A stretch of 64,000 nucleotides of DNA from Verrucomicrobiales bacterium (GTDB lineage: Bacteria; Verrucomicrobiota; Verrucomicrobiia; Limisphaerales; UBA11320), in assembly GCA_016793885.1 (NCBI GenBank), contig JAEUHE010000042.1, positions 248,001-312,000 on the forward strand. Direction: 5' to 3'. The translations under genes were made by a program, and so were the position numbers. Shown here in pieces: positions 17,873 to 27,202 of this stretch. Below the pieces are notes generated by a model. That model was given only the letters and a program-made list of their open reading frames with translations, did not search any database and had not been told where the DNA came from. Numbering within the stretch: position 1 is the stretch's first letter; each line of letters begins with the position of its first letter.

Positions 17873-17914
17873 ACGGCCGCCACCCTCCTGCTGCGGCCTT
17901 ACCCTACAATTCGC

Positions 17915-19087
17915 ATGCTCCCGCTAACGCGCTCGGATGGAAGCCTAAAGATCTCATTCCTCCTTGTCGTTGCGGGGGCTGGACTTTCCCTGGTCCGCCC
18001 GCAGGCAATCTACGCCGTATCCGATTCTTGGATCGGCCTCAACAGAGGTCTCTCCTCCAGCAATAGGTTGGTCAACCCGGGCAAGGTGGACGTTCTGTAT
18101 AAGCATGTTCAAGACGAAGAACGCTACAATGTCTTCGGCTGGACACCTCTTTTCAAGGGCGGTTATGGCCGACTAGATCCAGATCAAGGCTCGAGCACCG
18201 ACTATGGAGGAGGATACCTGCGCCCGCTGGCCACGCAACCCACGTACGGAGATCTCATCATGGGGGGGCTGTGGGCGAACTCGACTCAACGCACCGACTG
18301 GGAGTTTCAGGGTGAATATCGGCTGCCCGCCGGACTTGGATTCGGCGGCGGCCTGGTCGATGTCCAGCCCGGCAACAACATCACTTTCGGCAAGATGTCC
18401 TATCGCGGCAAGCTGGGGCGCTGGAGCTATATCGGCGAGGCTCAGTGGCAGGATGTGGAAGGGGAAGGCTCACCCGGCGGCTATGCTGCCGTTTACGACT
18501 CCAACTGGATGTTCGTGGGCGGCTCTGACGGGGAACAGTGGCGCACCACCGTCGGTTATGTGGCGCCTGACACCTTCGAGCGCATCCGCCCGTCGGCTGA
18601 GCTGTTGTATGTTGACAACACGATGGGTAGGTTGGCCGGACCGCGCAGCTTCTTCGCCAATGTGACCTTGCGGTATGAAGGCGGTTTCTTGAGCCACCCG
18701 GCTCGATTGGGCCGGGCGATGGGGCCCCAGGGCCTCGAATATGGAAATCCCCTCGGATTCCTCATCCCTACATGGAACAGGCGTCTCGAGGTTTGGGAGC
18801 TGGGCGGCCTTGCTGACTTTCGTGCGGAACGCATCCGTTCACCCCGTGGTTTGATTACCGAACGCTACGAAGGGCTGCTCTTTCCTGGGCAGATCCACAC
18901 TGCTCCTGGCTGGATTGGATCCCTTTTTATCGGGGTCTCCTATTCCCGGAGTTCGGCTCGCGAAACGGCGGGCATCCTGGGAGGCTGGGCGGGGCGTCTG
19001 GGATTTTTGAGAACTTCACTCGGAGTCGATCATGAGTTGGACCCGGCGCGGACTTCCGTCACCGTTGGCATTGTTGATGTGTTTTGA
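17915..19087 (+). CDS. Putative outer-membrane beta-barrel protein
   Basis: I do not recognise the family. The 390-residue protein has a signal peptide (SFLLVVAGAGLSLVRPQAIYA) and then a sequence rich in Gly and aromatic residues. Alternating amphipathic strands are visible (FQGEYRLPAGLGFGGGLVDV, YRGKLGRWSYIGEAQWQDV, FFANVTLRYEGGF, WIGSLFIGVSYSR), and it ends in TVGIVDVF. A terminal phenylalanine after a predicted last strand is the usual signal for barrel insertion in Gram-negative outer membranes. It may be a porin-like or surface barrel. The next gene, a putative lipoprotein, begins three bases after its stop, so the two are very probably co-translated and work together. Confidence 0.65.
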   Translation: MLPLTRSDGSLKISFLLVVAGAGLSLVRPQAIYAVSDSWIGLNRGLSSSNRLVNPGKVDVLYKHVQDEERYNVFGWTPLFKGGYGRLDPDQGSSTDYGGGYLRPLATQPTYGDLIMGGLWANSTQRTDWEFQGEYRLPAGLGFGGGLVDVQPGNNITFGKMSYRGKLGRWSYIGEAQWQDVEGEGSPGGYAAVYDSNWMFVGGSDGEQWRTTVGYVAPDTFERIRPSAELLYVDNTMGRLAGPRSFFANVTLRYEGGFLSHPARLGRAMGPQGLEYGNPLGFLIPTWNRRLEVWELGGLADFRAERIRSPRGLITERYEGLLFPGQIHTAPGWIGSLFIGVSYSRSSARETAGILGGWAGRLGFLRTSLGVDHELDPARTSVTVGIVDVF

Positions 19088-19090
19088 AAT

Positions 19091-19753
19091 ATGCGGCATC
19101 TCCTAGCCAAGAACCTTCTCCGGCAGACTTTCACAGTCGGCGTTCTCATGGTGTTCACCCAAGGCTGCGCTTACCTCAAGCCTCGTGGCGCCGATACCAG
19201 CGGAGGTTCGCCTGCTGCCGCTTCTCCTGCCTGGTTGGGTTCACTCCGGGGCTCTGCCCTTGATGGCTTTCAGCTCAGTGAACAGCTCGAACGCCGTGGA
19301 ACCTCGTTGATCACTGCCACCAATCTTGCAGGCGATATCCTCAAGTTGGAGCGAATTCCCGGCCTGGATGCGGATTCGGCCAGCCGGCTTATTGGCGATG
19401 GCGTCATGAGTCTGGAGGCTCTGTATGCGAACGCGCTTTCTCCCTATCCGGGCGACCTTTCCAATCGAGTCATCACCGACGATGGCTTTCACCCCCGGCG
19501 TGCCGCCGGCCCTCGGGAACCCTGGTTCGTCTTGTTCGCCAACGATCGATTCGGATTCGGGGTGAGCACTCCAGAACAAGTGAAATACAAAGCACTGTTG
19601 GGGTGGGTTCACAGCGATTCCAGCGAGGAGCTTTTTAAGATCCGACTGTACGTCCCTGCGAATCGCAAGGACGCCGAGCTGCGCCGGTGGGTGAAAGGCA
19701 TTGGCGCCGGTAGCCGAGGCGCGATCGGTCAGCGTGAGGGCTTGATTCAGTGA
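19091..19753 (+). CDS. Putative lipoprotein of unknown function
   Basis: This 220-residue protein is encoded directly behind the putative beta-barrel gene. The N-terminus has a basic start, a hydrophobic stretch (FTVGVLMVF) and a Cys in FTQGCAYL. That is a weak lipobox, because the -3 residue is not the usual Leu. The mature part contains ERRGTSLITATNLAGDILKLERIPGLDADSASRLIGDGVMSLE broken into helices and strands, and a segment WFVLFANDRFGFGVSTPEQVKYKALLGWVHSDS that looks like a mixed alpha/beta domain; neither matches a family I know. It is likely a periplasmic accessory to the barrel. The export call is moderate and the function is unassigned. Confidence 0.6.
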   Translation: MRHLLAKNLLRQTFTVGVLMVFTQGCAYLKPRGADTSGGSPAAASPAWLGSLRGSALDGFQLSEQLERRGTSLITATNLAGDILKLERIPGLDADSASRLIGDGVMSLEALYANALSPYPGDLSNRVITDDGFHPRRAAGPREPWFVLFANDRFGFGVSTPEQVKYKALLGWVHSDSSEELFKIRLYVPANRKDAELRRWVKGIGAGSRGAIGQREGLIQ

Positions 19754-19849
19754 GCTAGGCAACGTGAGAACATCCGCCCGGCTTGTCTTTTTCTTGATCG
19801 CTCTTAGATTTAGGTGTTCATCCAACTGCCAAACCAATTGATCGCTCCC

Positions 19850-21424
19850 ATGTCGACACGACTCGAATCACCACCGCGGGTAGACAGTGCACGGCCTCGG
19901 GGGCAGCTCTCCTACCCCAGCCAGCCTAGGGCCTTGGCTCTGCTGCAGCCATCGATCTTGTGGCTAGGGGTTCTAACTCTCTGCGCTGCCGACTCGATTC
20001 CGACAGCGGCACCCGGTCCGAAGTTTAACATCGTCTTGATTTCAGCGACCAACACGCGAGCGGATCACCTGGGTGTCTACGGATACGCACGCCCCACATC
20101 CCCCCACTTGGATGCCTTCGCGCGCCAGGGGATCGTCATGCGGCAGGCCTTCACTCACGCCAGTTGGACTCTACCCGTCGCCGTTTCGCTGTTCACTTCC
20201 CAGTACCCTTTCACCCACGGGCTGATGAATCGTGATGAAAACCCGGTGCTACCGCCTTCCGTCCCGACCTTCGTGGATGTCTTGAAGGCGGCCGGTTACA
20301 CAACCGCCGCATTCGTCGGGGATCGAGACTACAGCATTCGATACGGACATACCGCGCGTTTTGATACGGTCTTTGATGCGGTTACCGATCATGAACAACA
20401 GGACTGGAAAACCTACGGGGTCTTCGGCCAAACGCTCCCTCCTGCGCGCAAATGGCTGGAAGCGAATCATCAGTCCCCCTTTTGCTTGCTCATCCAGGGT
20501 TACGATACCCATTGTCCGTTTGCCAGCCCAGCGGAACACAAACAGTTCGATTCCAGTTACCGAGGCGATATCGACTTCACCCAGTGCTATTGGACTTTCG
20601 AACCTACGAAGCCGATCCGCAAACGCAGCCCGTCGGGACTCTATCAGGACGTCTATGTTCTCAAATCCAAACCTGGGAAGGCGGCCGGAGAGGATTATGA
20701 GGTCATGTTTTACCCTGAGGACGTCCGACACATGATCGCCCTGTACGATGGCGAGATCGCCAATGTAGATCGCATGCTGGGTGGCCTCTTTGACGATCTT
20801 GAGCGTCTCGGCCTCGCTAAAAATACTATCGTGGTGTTCTACTCTGATCATGGCGATATGTTTGGGAAGCATGGCCGCTTTATGCGGGGTGGCCCTCTCC
20901 GTGGAACCTTCTACGACGATGTTCTCCACATCCCCCTTCTGATTCGCCATCCTTCCTTGCCGTCTCGATCGGTCGATGTTCCGGTTGAGGTGGTCGACAT
21001 CGCTCCGACGCTGCTTGAGTTGCTGAAGCTCCCATCCCCAGCCACGTTCGTTGGACGCTCATTCGCCGCCGCACTGGAAGGGAGGACTTCGCCGCAGGAG
21101 AATTCCACGGTGTTTGCTGGCTCGGCATTCACCCCTGCCAAGAATAACCAGTTCTTTAAATACCCTTCCACCATCATGTCGGCGCGGAATTCCAAGTGGA
21201 AATTGATCGTCGAGCGCGTCACCTACCCGGATGGCACCCGGGATTCGGTTGAATTGTATGAACTGGAGCGGGATCCAGAGGAATTGAAGAGCGTGGCGCT
21301 GCAGCATCCCGAGAAAGTGCGAGAGATGCGCGCCCAGCTGCTCCACTGGCTCCGGCGCATCAACGCCCAACCCCAGCTCAAAGACTGGAGCGACACCCCC
21401 GCGCCTTTGCCCGCCAAAGGCTGA
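19850..21424 (+). CDS. Secreted sulfatase-fold protein lacking the catalytic cysteine
   Basis: The protein of about 524 residues has the alkaline-phosphatase/sulfatase fold (ADHLGVYGYARPTSPHLD near the start, VFYSDHGDMFGKHG near the middle) and a hydrophobic export segment (ALLQPSILWLGVLTLCAADS). The formylglycine site is replaced: where sulfatases have C-x-P-x-R this reads T107-L-P-V-A111, so the nucleophile Cys is Thr and the Arg is Ala. The first metal-ligand region, normally ISIDTLRADHL, reads ISATNTRADHL, so the usual Asp is missing as well. A true sulfatase reaction is therefore unlikely. It may act as a phosphodiesterase or phosphotransferase with Thr, or be a non-catalytic binder. ATG 19850 is preferred over GTG 19814. 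The next gene of the same superfamily starts 11 bases after its stop. Confidence 0.8.
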   Translation: MSTRLESPPRVDSARPRGQLSYPSQPRALALLQPSILWLGVLTLCAADSIPTAAPGPKFNIVLISATNTRADHLGVYGYARPTSPHLDAFARQGIVMRQAFTHASWTLPVAVSLFTSQYPFTHGLMNRDENPVLPPSVPTFVDVLKAAGYTTAAFVGDRDYSIRYGHTARFDTVFDAVTDHEQQDWKTYGVFGQTLPPARKWLEANHQSPFCLLIQGYDTHCPFASPAEHKQFDSSYRGDIDFTQCYWTFEPTKPIRKRSPSGLYQDVYVLKSKPGKAAGEDYEVMFYPEDVRHMIALYDGEIANVDRMLGGLFDDLERLGLAKNTIVVFYSDHGDMFGKHGRFMRGGPLRGTFYDDVLHIPLLIRHPSLPSRSVDVPVEVVDIAPTLLELLKLPSPATFVGRSFAAALEGRTSPQENSTVFAGSAFTPAKNNQFFKYPSTIMSARNSKWKLIVERVTYPDGTRDSVELYELERDPEELKSVALQHPEKVREMRAQLLHWLRRINAQPQLKDWSDTPAPLPAKG

Positions 21425-21435
21425 CCCCTCATCTC

Positions 21436-23496
21436 ATGACTCGCGCCCACTCCTTCCGTCAATTCAGAGCCGATAGGGTTCTGCTTGCGATCCTCCTTTT
21501 GACCGCCCAGAGGTGCCTTCCGGCAGAATCCTTGGCCTCACCCTCCGCCCCATCCAAGTCGACATTGCCCGCCAAGCTCTATTGGTTTATTCCCGACGGC
21601 ATGCGGGCCGACCCGGGTGTGTTTGACGTTTATCGTTGGGCTTCCGAGGGCAAAATGCCCAACCTCAAACGTTTGATGAACTCCGGGACCTTCGGCTATT
21701 CAAGGCCTGCGTTTCCCGGTCACACTCCCGCAAATTTCGCCACCCTTTTCACGGGAGCCTACCCCGAAGTCAATGGGGTCAACGACGGCCCAATGCACAC
21801 CCAGGGCAGCCCGCTCAGCCAGATCTCAGTGCCTGGGTTCAGTTCGATCGCGAAAAAGGTCGAGCCATTCTGGTTGACCGTGGAGAAAGCCACCCGGGCC
21901 GACATTACTCTCCTCTCCTTGCCCGGATCGACTCCCCCTGAGCTTCGTCATGGGATCACCATCCGCGGTCGCTGGGGTCGCTGGGGGGCGGACTTTCATG
22001 CCGTCAACTTTCAAGATGACGCCGACCCCGATTATGCTCAGCACGACCGCACTTCCGCTAAGCTCTTCTATCTGGGCGCGCCCCTCACTCAGCGAATCCG
22101 AAAGGAACCCGTATCTCAAGGTTGGTCGGGGATCCTCTCCCATTCACCTAAACTTGAGATCAGCTGCACGGCCTGGGGCAATACTCTCTGGGGATGCATC
22201 TCCGACTCTTCCGATGATCAGAAAGTCAATTACGACCGTCTGACACTGTCCTCCGATCGTGCTACCCCACTGTGCACGCTGACCTCTGGTGCGTGGAGCG
22301 ATTGGTTGCCCGTCACTCTCAAATGGCAGATTCCTAACAGCACCCTTCAGCGCGAGGTTCCCACTTCCGTGCGCATCAAGCTCATTCGCCTCGAACCCAA
22401 CGGCCTCTTCCGTCTGCGGTTCTTCTACAACAACATCAACCAGTTCCTGACCGAGCCGCCTGAGATCGCTGATGAGCTCACCAAGCAGGTCGGTCCCATG
22501 GTCGATTTTGTCGACAACTTTCCCGCTCAGCTCATCTATTACACCGAGGACAAGCAAACCTTCCTTGAAGAGTCCAGGATGTCCATGCAATGGCATCAGA
22601 CCGCCTCTGAGTTCATCCTCCGACACTACCAGCCCCAGGTTTTCATTCAGAACATCTATACCCCGAACCAGATGCTCTGCAGCCGTTGGTGGATGGGTTA
22701 CCTCGATCCGAAGAGTCGTCGGTATAACCAGGTCACAGAAGCTCAGCGCGCCCAGCTCTGGAATGAAGTCCAGGAGATGTATCGCGGCCTGGATAGGATA
22801 CTGGGTCGTTTGCTGGACAAGGCTGAGACTGAAACTAACACCTACGTGGTGCTTAGTTCCGACCACGGTGCCATCCCCCTTGATGTGTCGGTGAAGCTCA
22901 ACAATCTCTTCGCCAAGAAGGGATGGCTCAAGTTCGTGACGGATCCCAAAACCCAGGAACGCGTCGTGCAGTGGGAGCAAACCAAGGTCATTTACCTGAA
23001 GATGCACAATGTGTTCATTCACCCCGACGGACTAAGTGGGAACTGGAAGCGTGGGGCCGGTCCCGCGTACGAGAAGCTCCGTTCCGAGGTGAAACGCGCC
23101 CTCCAGGATTTGACCGACGACCAAGGGGTTCAGCCGCTCGTCAAAGTCGCCAACTGGGAGGATGCAGGGGCGTCATTCCGGCTCGACTCCGAGCGTACCG
23201 GCGACCTGATCATTGCGAACAGGCCCGGCTACGGCTGGGCCGAGGAAATGACTCCTGACCTTGACGTGTTCTCGACACCGCTGGTTTGCGGATACAAGCA
23301 GGCCGTGCTCTCGGCTCAGGAGCCCGGAATGTGGACGCCCTTTGTCATGGCCGGACCCGGAGTTCGCAAAAACCATTCTCTGGGCACTCAGCCCATCGAG
23401 GCGGTGGATCAGTATCCAACCCTGTTTCGATGCCTCGGACTTCCCACTCCACCATGGGTTCAGGGCCGGGTCGTCACTGAGGCGTTCGCGCCCTGA
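21436..23496 (+). CDS. Secreted type I phosphodiesterase/nucleotide pyrophosphatase-like protein
   Basis: This 686-residue exported member of the alkaline phosphatase superfamily is of the phosphodiesterase/NPP type. It has a signal peptide (VLLAILLLTAQRCLPAES), metal ligand Asp54 in WFIPDGMRAD, the Thr nucleophile Thr97 in FPGHTPANFATLFTG, and Asp-His in VVLSSDHGAIPLD. In the segment where typical NPPs have PD-x-x-GH-x-x-G, this reads PNQMLCSRWWMG, so the Asp and His ligands of one metal site appear as Asn and Cys. The enzyme may use one metal or belong to a distinct subfamily. It lies 11 bases behind the Cys-less sulfatase-like gene and is probably in the same operon. Substrate unknown. Confidence 0.8.
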   Translation: MTRAHSFRQFRADRVLLAILLLTAQRCLPAESLASPSAPSKSTLPAKLYWFIPDGMRADPGVFDVYRWASEGKMPNLKRLMNSGTFGYSRPAFPGHTPANFATLFTGAYPEVNGVNDGPMHTQGSPLSQISVPGFSSIAKKVEPFWLTVEKATRADITLLSLPGSTPPELRHGITIRGRWGRWGADFHAVNFQDDADPDYAQHDRTSAKLFYLGAPLTQRIRKEPVSQGWSGILSHSPKLEISCTAWGNTLWGCISDSSDDQKVNYDRLTLSSDRATPLCTLTSGAWSDWLPVTLKWQIPNSTLQREVPTSVRIKLIRLEPNGLFRLRFFYNNINQFLTEPPEIADELTKQVGPMVDFVDNFPAQLIYYTEDKQTFLEESRMSMQWHQTASEFILRHYQPQVFIQNIYTPNQMLCSRWWMGYLDPKSRRYNQVTEAQRAQLWNEVQEMYRGLDRILGRLLDKAETETNTYVVLSSDHGAIPLDVSVKLNNLFAKKGWLKFVTDPKTQERVVQWEQTKVIYLKMHNVFIHPDGLSGNWKRGAGPAYEKLRSEVKRALQDLTDDQGVQPLVKVANWEDAGASFRLDSERTGDLIIANRPGYGWAEEMTPDLDVFSTPLVCGYKQAVLSAQEPGMWTPFVMAGPGVRKNHSLGTQPIEAVDQYPTLFRCLGLPTPPWVQGRVVTEAFAP

Positions 23497-23618
23497 GCCG
23501 GTGGACGAGCCGCTTCGGAAACCCCTGAATCATCCTGAAGACTATGGATTCTCTTGTCGTCCAAAAATCCTGGCAGAGACAAAGGACTCGGCTCGAGTCC
23601 ATCAAAGAGGAGACCTTC

Positions 23619-25652
23619 ATGAATCTAAAACTGCAACGCCGTGTAGGCTTATGTCTTATCGGTCTGGCCATTTTCCCCACGATCCTTCATTCCGCAGTGC
23701 TGACCCAGTGCGATGAGGTTGCCTTGCGCGCCGCCATCGAACAGGGGGGGCTGATCCAATTCGATTGCGATGGCGTCGTCCCCTTCTCGTCGGTCATTGC
23801 CATTTCTAAGCCCGTCACGCTTGACGCCAATGGACACTCGGTCACGTTGAGCGGTCAGAACAAGACACAGCTGTTCATGGTCGGACCTGAGGGCGAACTG
23901 ACGCTGCGAGGCCTCACGGTATCCGATGGCCACTCCGCCACCAACGGCGGGGCGATCGGGGTGAGTTCAGGCATTCTCGATGTGTATCAATGTCGCTTTC
24001 TCACCAATCGCGCTTCCGCTCAAGTGGCCGTGGCATCCAATGGCTTGAAATCCTCTGGCGGGGCCATCTACAACCTTCGCGGAAAGGTCTCCGCGAGTCA
24101 CTCCCGGTTCATGTATAACACCGCCGATGGCGGAACCGGCGGATCCTCGTTGCCTGGCGGTGATGGTTTGGGCGGAGCCATCTACAGTGAAGCTGGATGG
24201 CTCAGCTTGACCAACTGCGATTTCAGTCTCAACAACGCGCGGGGCGGGGCGGGCGGGGATGCAAGCGGGGGATTCTCTCCAGGTTCTGGTGGAGCTGGTG
24301 CGGGCGGCTCTGTCTATCTCAACGGCGCACAACTCACTGTCGTGGATTCCGATTTCCTGGGGTGTATCGCCTTCGGCGGTAACGGAGGGTTCGCGTTCTT
24401 GTCCAGCGGCAGTGGAGGGTTGGGTCGCGGGGGTGCCATCGCCATGAGCGGCGATTGTAGTGTTCTGATCCAAGGGGCCAATTTGAACGGGAACGTTGCC
24501 AATGGCGGAAACTCTGGTCGTGGTGCGTTTGGCGGCGTAGCGCAAGGGGGCGCGGTCTTTTGCGGAGGAGGACAACTTGTGTTGCAAAACAGCAACCTGA
24601 AGGACAACGAGGCGTTTCCGGGATATGGGAATCCCCATGGGGGAACCTCGTCCTTCGCTCAGGGTGGCGCTCTGTTCAATACCTCCACTTCCATCGTGAC
24701 GCGCTGTCTGATTCAAAACAATAAGGTCACCGGTGGGGTAGCCAGTACTCGACCTTCGGGACCTGGTGGAGGCGATGCGGAAGGGGCAGGTATTTACAAT
24801 GATGAACAGTTGCTCGTGGAGCAGTCCGCCCTGATCGGGAACATAGCCATAGGAGGATCTGGCTCGATACGGGAAGGGTTCGGTTTTCCACCCAACACCG
24901 CCCCCGGTGGCGACGGTAGGGGCGCTGGAATCTTTTCGACACAGGGCGAGGCCAAGCTGCTGAATACCACTCTCGCAAACAATACGACCGTTCCAGGGCC
25001 TGCCGTCGATGGTGGAAGCTCAGGTATAGAAATCGGCGGTGCCTTCTATACCGACGGAACTGCATCGATTCGTTTCTGCACGATCGCTCGCAATGAATCC
25101 ACTGGAGGTTCTGTCGTATCGCGAGGCTTTGTGACCCTTGCCAATTCCATCGTGGCATACACCTCGAAGGGTCCGAATCTGGTGGGTAAGTTTGTGGATC
25201 TCGGACATAACATTTCATCCGACTCCAGCGGGGGCTTTCAAGGCCCAGGAAGTCGACGGTCGACCAATCCGCTCCTGTTGCCTCTTGGCGATAACGGCGG
25301 TTCCACCCCCACGATGGCTCTGGCTGCCGAAAGCCCGGCTGTCGATGCGGCTGTGGATGACAATCCTCCCGCGACGGATCAGCGTGGCGTGGCCCGGCCC
25401 GCACTCCGCGGTCTTGACATCGGGGCCTACGAATTGCTCCCTGCCGGCTTCCAGATCACCTCCCTCCGGTTCGATGGCGATCGGGAGATTGTTCTCTCAG
25501 GCGCCGGACCCTTGCTGCAGTCCTTTGCCGTGGAGGCCTCGTCGAACTTGCGCGATTGGCAAGAGATTGCCACTGGTCGCGCCGATTCCCTCGGCGATTG
25601 GAGTGTGCAAGTGCCAAACACCGCGACGACCACCTTCTATCGGGCAAAATGA
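23619..25652 (+). CDS. Secreted right-handed beta-helix protein (choice-of-anchor Q type) with FYR module
   Basis: This exported protein of about 677 residues has a signal peptide (VGLCLIGLAIFPTILHSA). The body consists of Gly-rich parallel beta-helix turns with recurring GGAI, GGSV and GNxAxGG units (SSGGAIYNLRGK, GLGGAIYSEAGW, AQGGAVFCGGG). It ends with the choice-of-anchor Q signature (PLGDNGGSTPTMAL, SPAVDAA, DQRGVARP, DIGAYEL). The last 65 residues are the shared module (LRDWQEIATG to TTFYRAK). ATG 23619 is chosen because AGAGGAGA lies just before it and the signal peptide follows at once; the frame itself opens at ATG 23544. It probably sits on the surface as an adhesin-like or polysaccharide-binding helix; no catalytic residues are evident. 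Confidence 0.86.
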   Translation: MNLKLQRRVGLCLIGLAIFPTILHSAVLTQCDEVALRAAIEQGGLIQFDCDGVVPFSSVIAISKPVTLDANGHSVTLSGQNKTQLFMVGPEGELTLRGLTVSDGHSATNGGAIGVSSGILDVYQCRFLTNRASAQVAVASNGLKSSGGAIYNLRGKVSASHSRFMYNTADGGTGGSSLPGGDGLGGAIYSEAGWLSLTNCDFSLNNARGGAGGDASGGFSPGSGGAGAGGSVYLNGAQLTVVDSDFLGCIAFGGNGGFAFLSSGSGGLGRGGAIAMSGDCSVLIQGANLNGNVANGGNSGRGAFGGVAQGGAVFCGGGQLVLQNSNLKDNEAFPGYGNPHGGTSSFAQGGALFNTSTSIVTRCLIQNNKVTGGVASTRPSGPGGGDAEGAGIYNDEQLLVEQSALIGNIAIGGSGSIREGFGFPPNTAPGGDGRGAGIFSTQGEAKLLNTTLANNTTVPGPAVDGGSSGIEIGGAFYTDGTASIRFCTIARNESTGGSVVSRGFVTLANSIVAYTSKGPNLVGKFVDLGHNISSDSSGGFQGPGSRRSTNPLLLPLGDNGGSTPTMALAAESPAVDAAVDDNPPATDQRGVARPALRGLDIGAYELLPAGFQITSLRFDGDREIVLSGAGPLLQSFAVEASSNLRDWQEIATGRADSLGDWSVQVPNTATTTFYRAK

Positions 25653-25658
25653 TCACTC

Positions 25659-25672
25659 AGCCCCGGGGGGCT
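25659..25672. terminator. Possible bidirectional terminator hairpin
   Basis: Between two convergent genes the sequence AGCCCCGGGGGGCT can fold into a five-pair stem with a four-base loop, followed on the plus strand by CGTCATTT. It lies six bases after one stop codon and seven bases before the other. Position and shape suit a shared terminator, but there is no clean T-run. Confidence 0.4.
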
Positions 25673-25679
25673 CGTCATT

Positions 25680-26855
25680 TCACTCAATCCGCAGGCGATA
25701 GAAGCGTGCCGCACCGGAAGGATTTGAATCGGTCGCCGATTGCACCGCGCCGTTCCCGGTCCGAGTGGCCAACAGACTCCAGGTGACGGACCCCAGCCCG
25801 CTTTGGGTTTCCACGTGATACGTGACGCCGGTCATGGTCGGAAACGACAGGTTGATTTCTCCGACGTGGGTCCTTGAGGCAGTCAGGGGAGTGGCGGAAA
25901 GCACTCTGAAGTTCGCACCGTTTGTGCTGGCGACGGAGTGAAGGCGCAGACCAGGCTCCAGCAACACATGCTTCACGGCGAGGGTGTGCCCTGCATCCAC
26001 ATCCGCGCCGTCCCTCGATTGAACATGGATATGACCCACCACGGCATACCGATGGTTCGCCACGGGGACGAAGGACGCAGAGCCTGCTTTGCGAATTGGC
26101 GTGAGGCGGGAGTTGGCGACATCGGGATAGGGTTCGAGAGGGCCGAAGGAGTCTCTGGCGATATTTGAGCCTTGTTGGAAGACCTCGAAAGCGCCCACCT
26201 CCCTAGGCACGTCGTCGGTGTAGTCACTGTCGGGTCGAACGAGTTGATCGATGACGTCGAGATCAAAAATGCGAACGGAACCATAGAGGCGGTACCACCA
26301 AGCGTGCAGCCCCTGACGCGTAAAAAGAGGGTTTCCCACCTGTCCGCAAAATCCCGTGGTGCAGGGGGATCCGCTGATGTCCACTTCGAAACTCACCGCC
26401 AAGGTGACCGCCGCCGAACCTAGACCGGAGCCGGTGAAGGTCCATTGATCGCTCCAGATGGACTCCGCGATCATGGAGTGGCTTCGTCGGTCGAAGAATT
26501 GTCGGTCTTCGGTCTCCCCAAATCCGGTCAGGAATGTCTGAGTCTGGGCGTGATTCTGGCCGAAGTCCGTTTGGGCTTTCGCGGTATAGGGATCCGGCCC
26601 TATGACGTCACTATTGGGAGCCACGACCAGCACGCGAGCCAGCTCCCTGTTGGTTTTGGTGCTTGAATCGTTATGGGCTTCGCGAATCTCAGGCTCATCG
26701 GGAAGACGAGCATCCCGGCTATAGCCCCCGGCGGCTGCCGAGTAGAGGCCGGGAACCGCGAAGCGGCCATCCCACCACGAGAAATAGACTTTCTCCGCGC
26801 GCGCCGAAACGCTGGACGCCATGAGGAGCGACAGCACCATCCATCGATTTGTTGT
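25680..26855 (-). CDS. Secreted protein of unknown function with C-terminal FYR module
   Basis: I do not recognise the main domain. The protein of about 391 residues has a signal peptide (WMVLSLLMASSVSARA) and then a beta-rich region starting KVYFSWWDGRFAVPGLYSAA. The middle has a Cys pair (SPCTTGFCG), which might form a disulfide, and GHIHVQSRDGADVDAGH. The last 75 residues are the shared module (GVTYHVETQSGLGSVTWSLL to ARFYRLRIE). ATG 26855 is chosen because the signal peptide begins there; the frame opens eleven codons earlier at 26888. It is convergent with the beta-helix gene and divergent from the tyrosinase gene, and probably stands alone. It is extracytoplasmic by its signal peptide; the role cannot be deduced. 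Confidence 0.7.
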   Translation of the reverse strand, partial: TTNRWMVLSLLMASSVSARAEKVYFSWWDGRFAVPGLYSAAAGGYSRDARLPDEPEIREAHNDSSTKTNRELARVLVVAPNSDVIGPDPYTAKAQTDFGQNHAQTQTFLTGFGETEDRQFFDRRSHSMIAESIWSDQWTFTGSGLGSAAVTLAVSFEVDISGSPCTTGFCGQVGNPLFTRQGLHAWWYRLYGSVRIFDLDVIDQLVRPDSDYTDDVPREVGAFEVFQQGSNIARDSFGPLEPYPDVANSRLTPIRKAGSASFVPVANHRYAVVGHIHVQSRDGADVDAGHTLAVKHVLLEPGLRLHSVASTNGANFRVLSATPLTASRTHVGEINLSFPTMTGVTYHVETQSGLGSVTWSLLATRTGNGAVQSATDSNPSGAARFYRLRIE

Positions 26856-27202
26856 CATAGGGAACGACGGCTTTTCAAAACAGTACAACCTAGCCAGGGT
26901 CCATTCTTACTCCAATTCATCGATTTTGGCTCGCGAATATTACGGGAAAGGTGAAGGGAACGCTCAACTGGAGGGGAAGTCGCGACCGCTCGAGAACTGA
27001 TATAAGAGATGGTAATTAAATGTATTAAAACCGCTTGACTATTCGCGATTGGGTTCTATATACGAAGGTTAGTTCCACAAACAAAAACGTCTCTTTCCGA
27101 TCGGTATGCGGCACACCACTGCTGCGGGATCGTTTCGGCGCTGAGCGCTGGGTAGTGCGTGCGCGCTCTGAAGCCTCCACCCTTAACATGGACGTCCATC
27201 CT
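26856..27202. other. Divergent intergenic region upstream of the tyrosinase gene
   Basis: No gene is supported here. It is AT-richer than its surroundings around 26990-27070 and contains the strong promoter described at 27035-27062. It should also hold the promoter of the leftward gene starting at 26855, which I cannot place. Confidence 0.5.
27035..27062 (+). promoter_or_regulatory. Sigma-70-like promoter for the tyrosinase gene
   Basis: TTGACT at 27035-27040 is followed after 16 bases by TATATA at 27057-27062, close to the vegetative consensus. Transcription would start near 27069 and leave a leader of about 130 bases before ATG 27203. The match is seen directly; activity is inferred. Confidence 0.6.

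Noticed and set aside
22144-23022. 292-codon minus-strand frame inside the phosphodiesterase-like gene
   Set aside because: The opposite strand has clear active-site motifs; this frame shows none.
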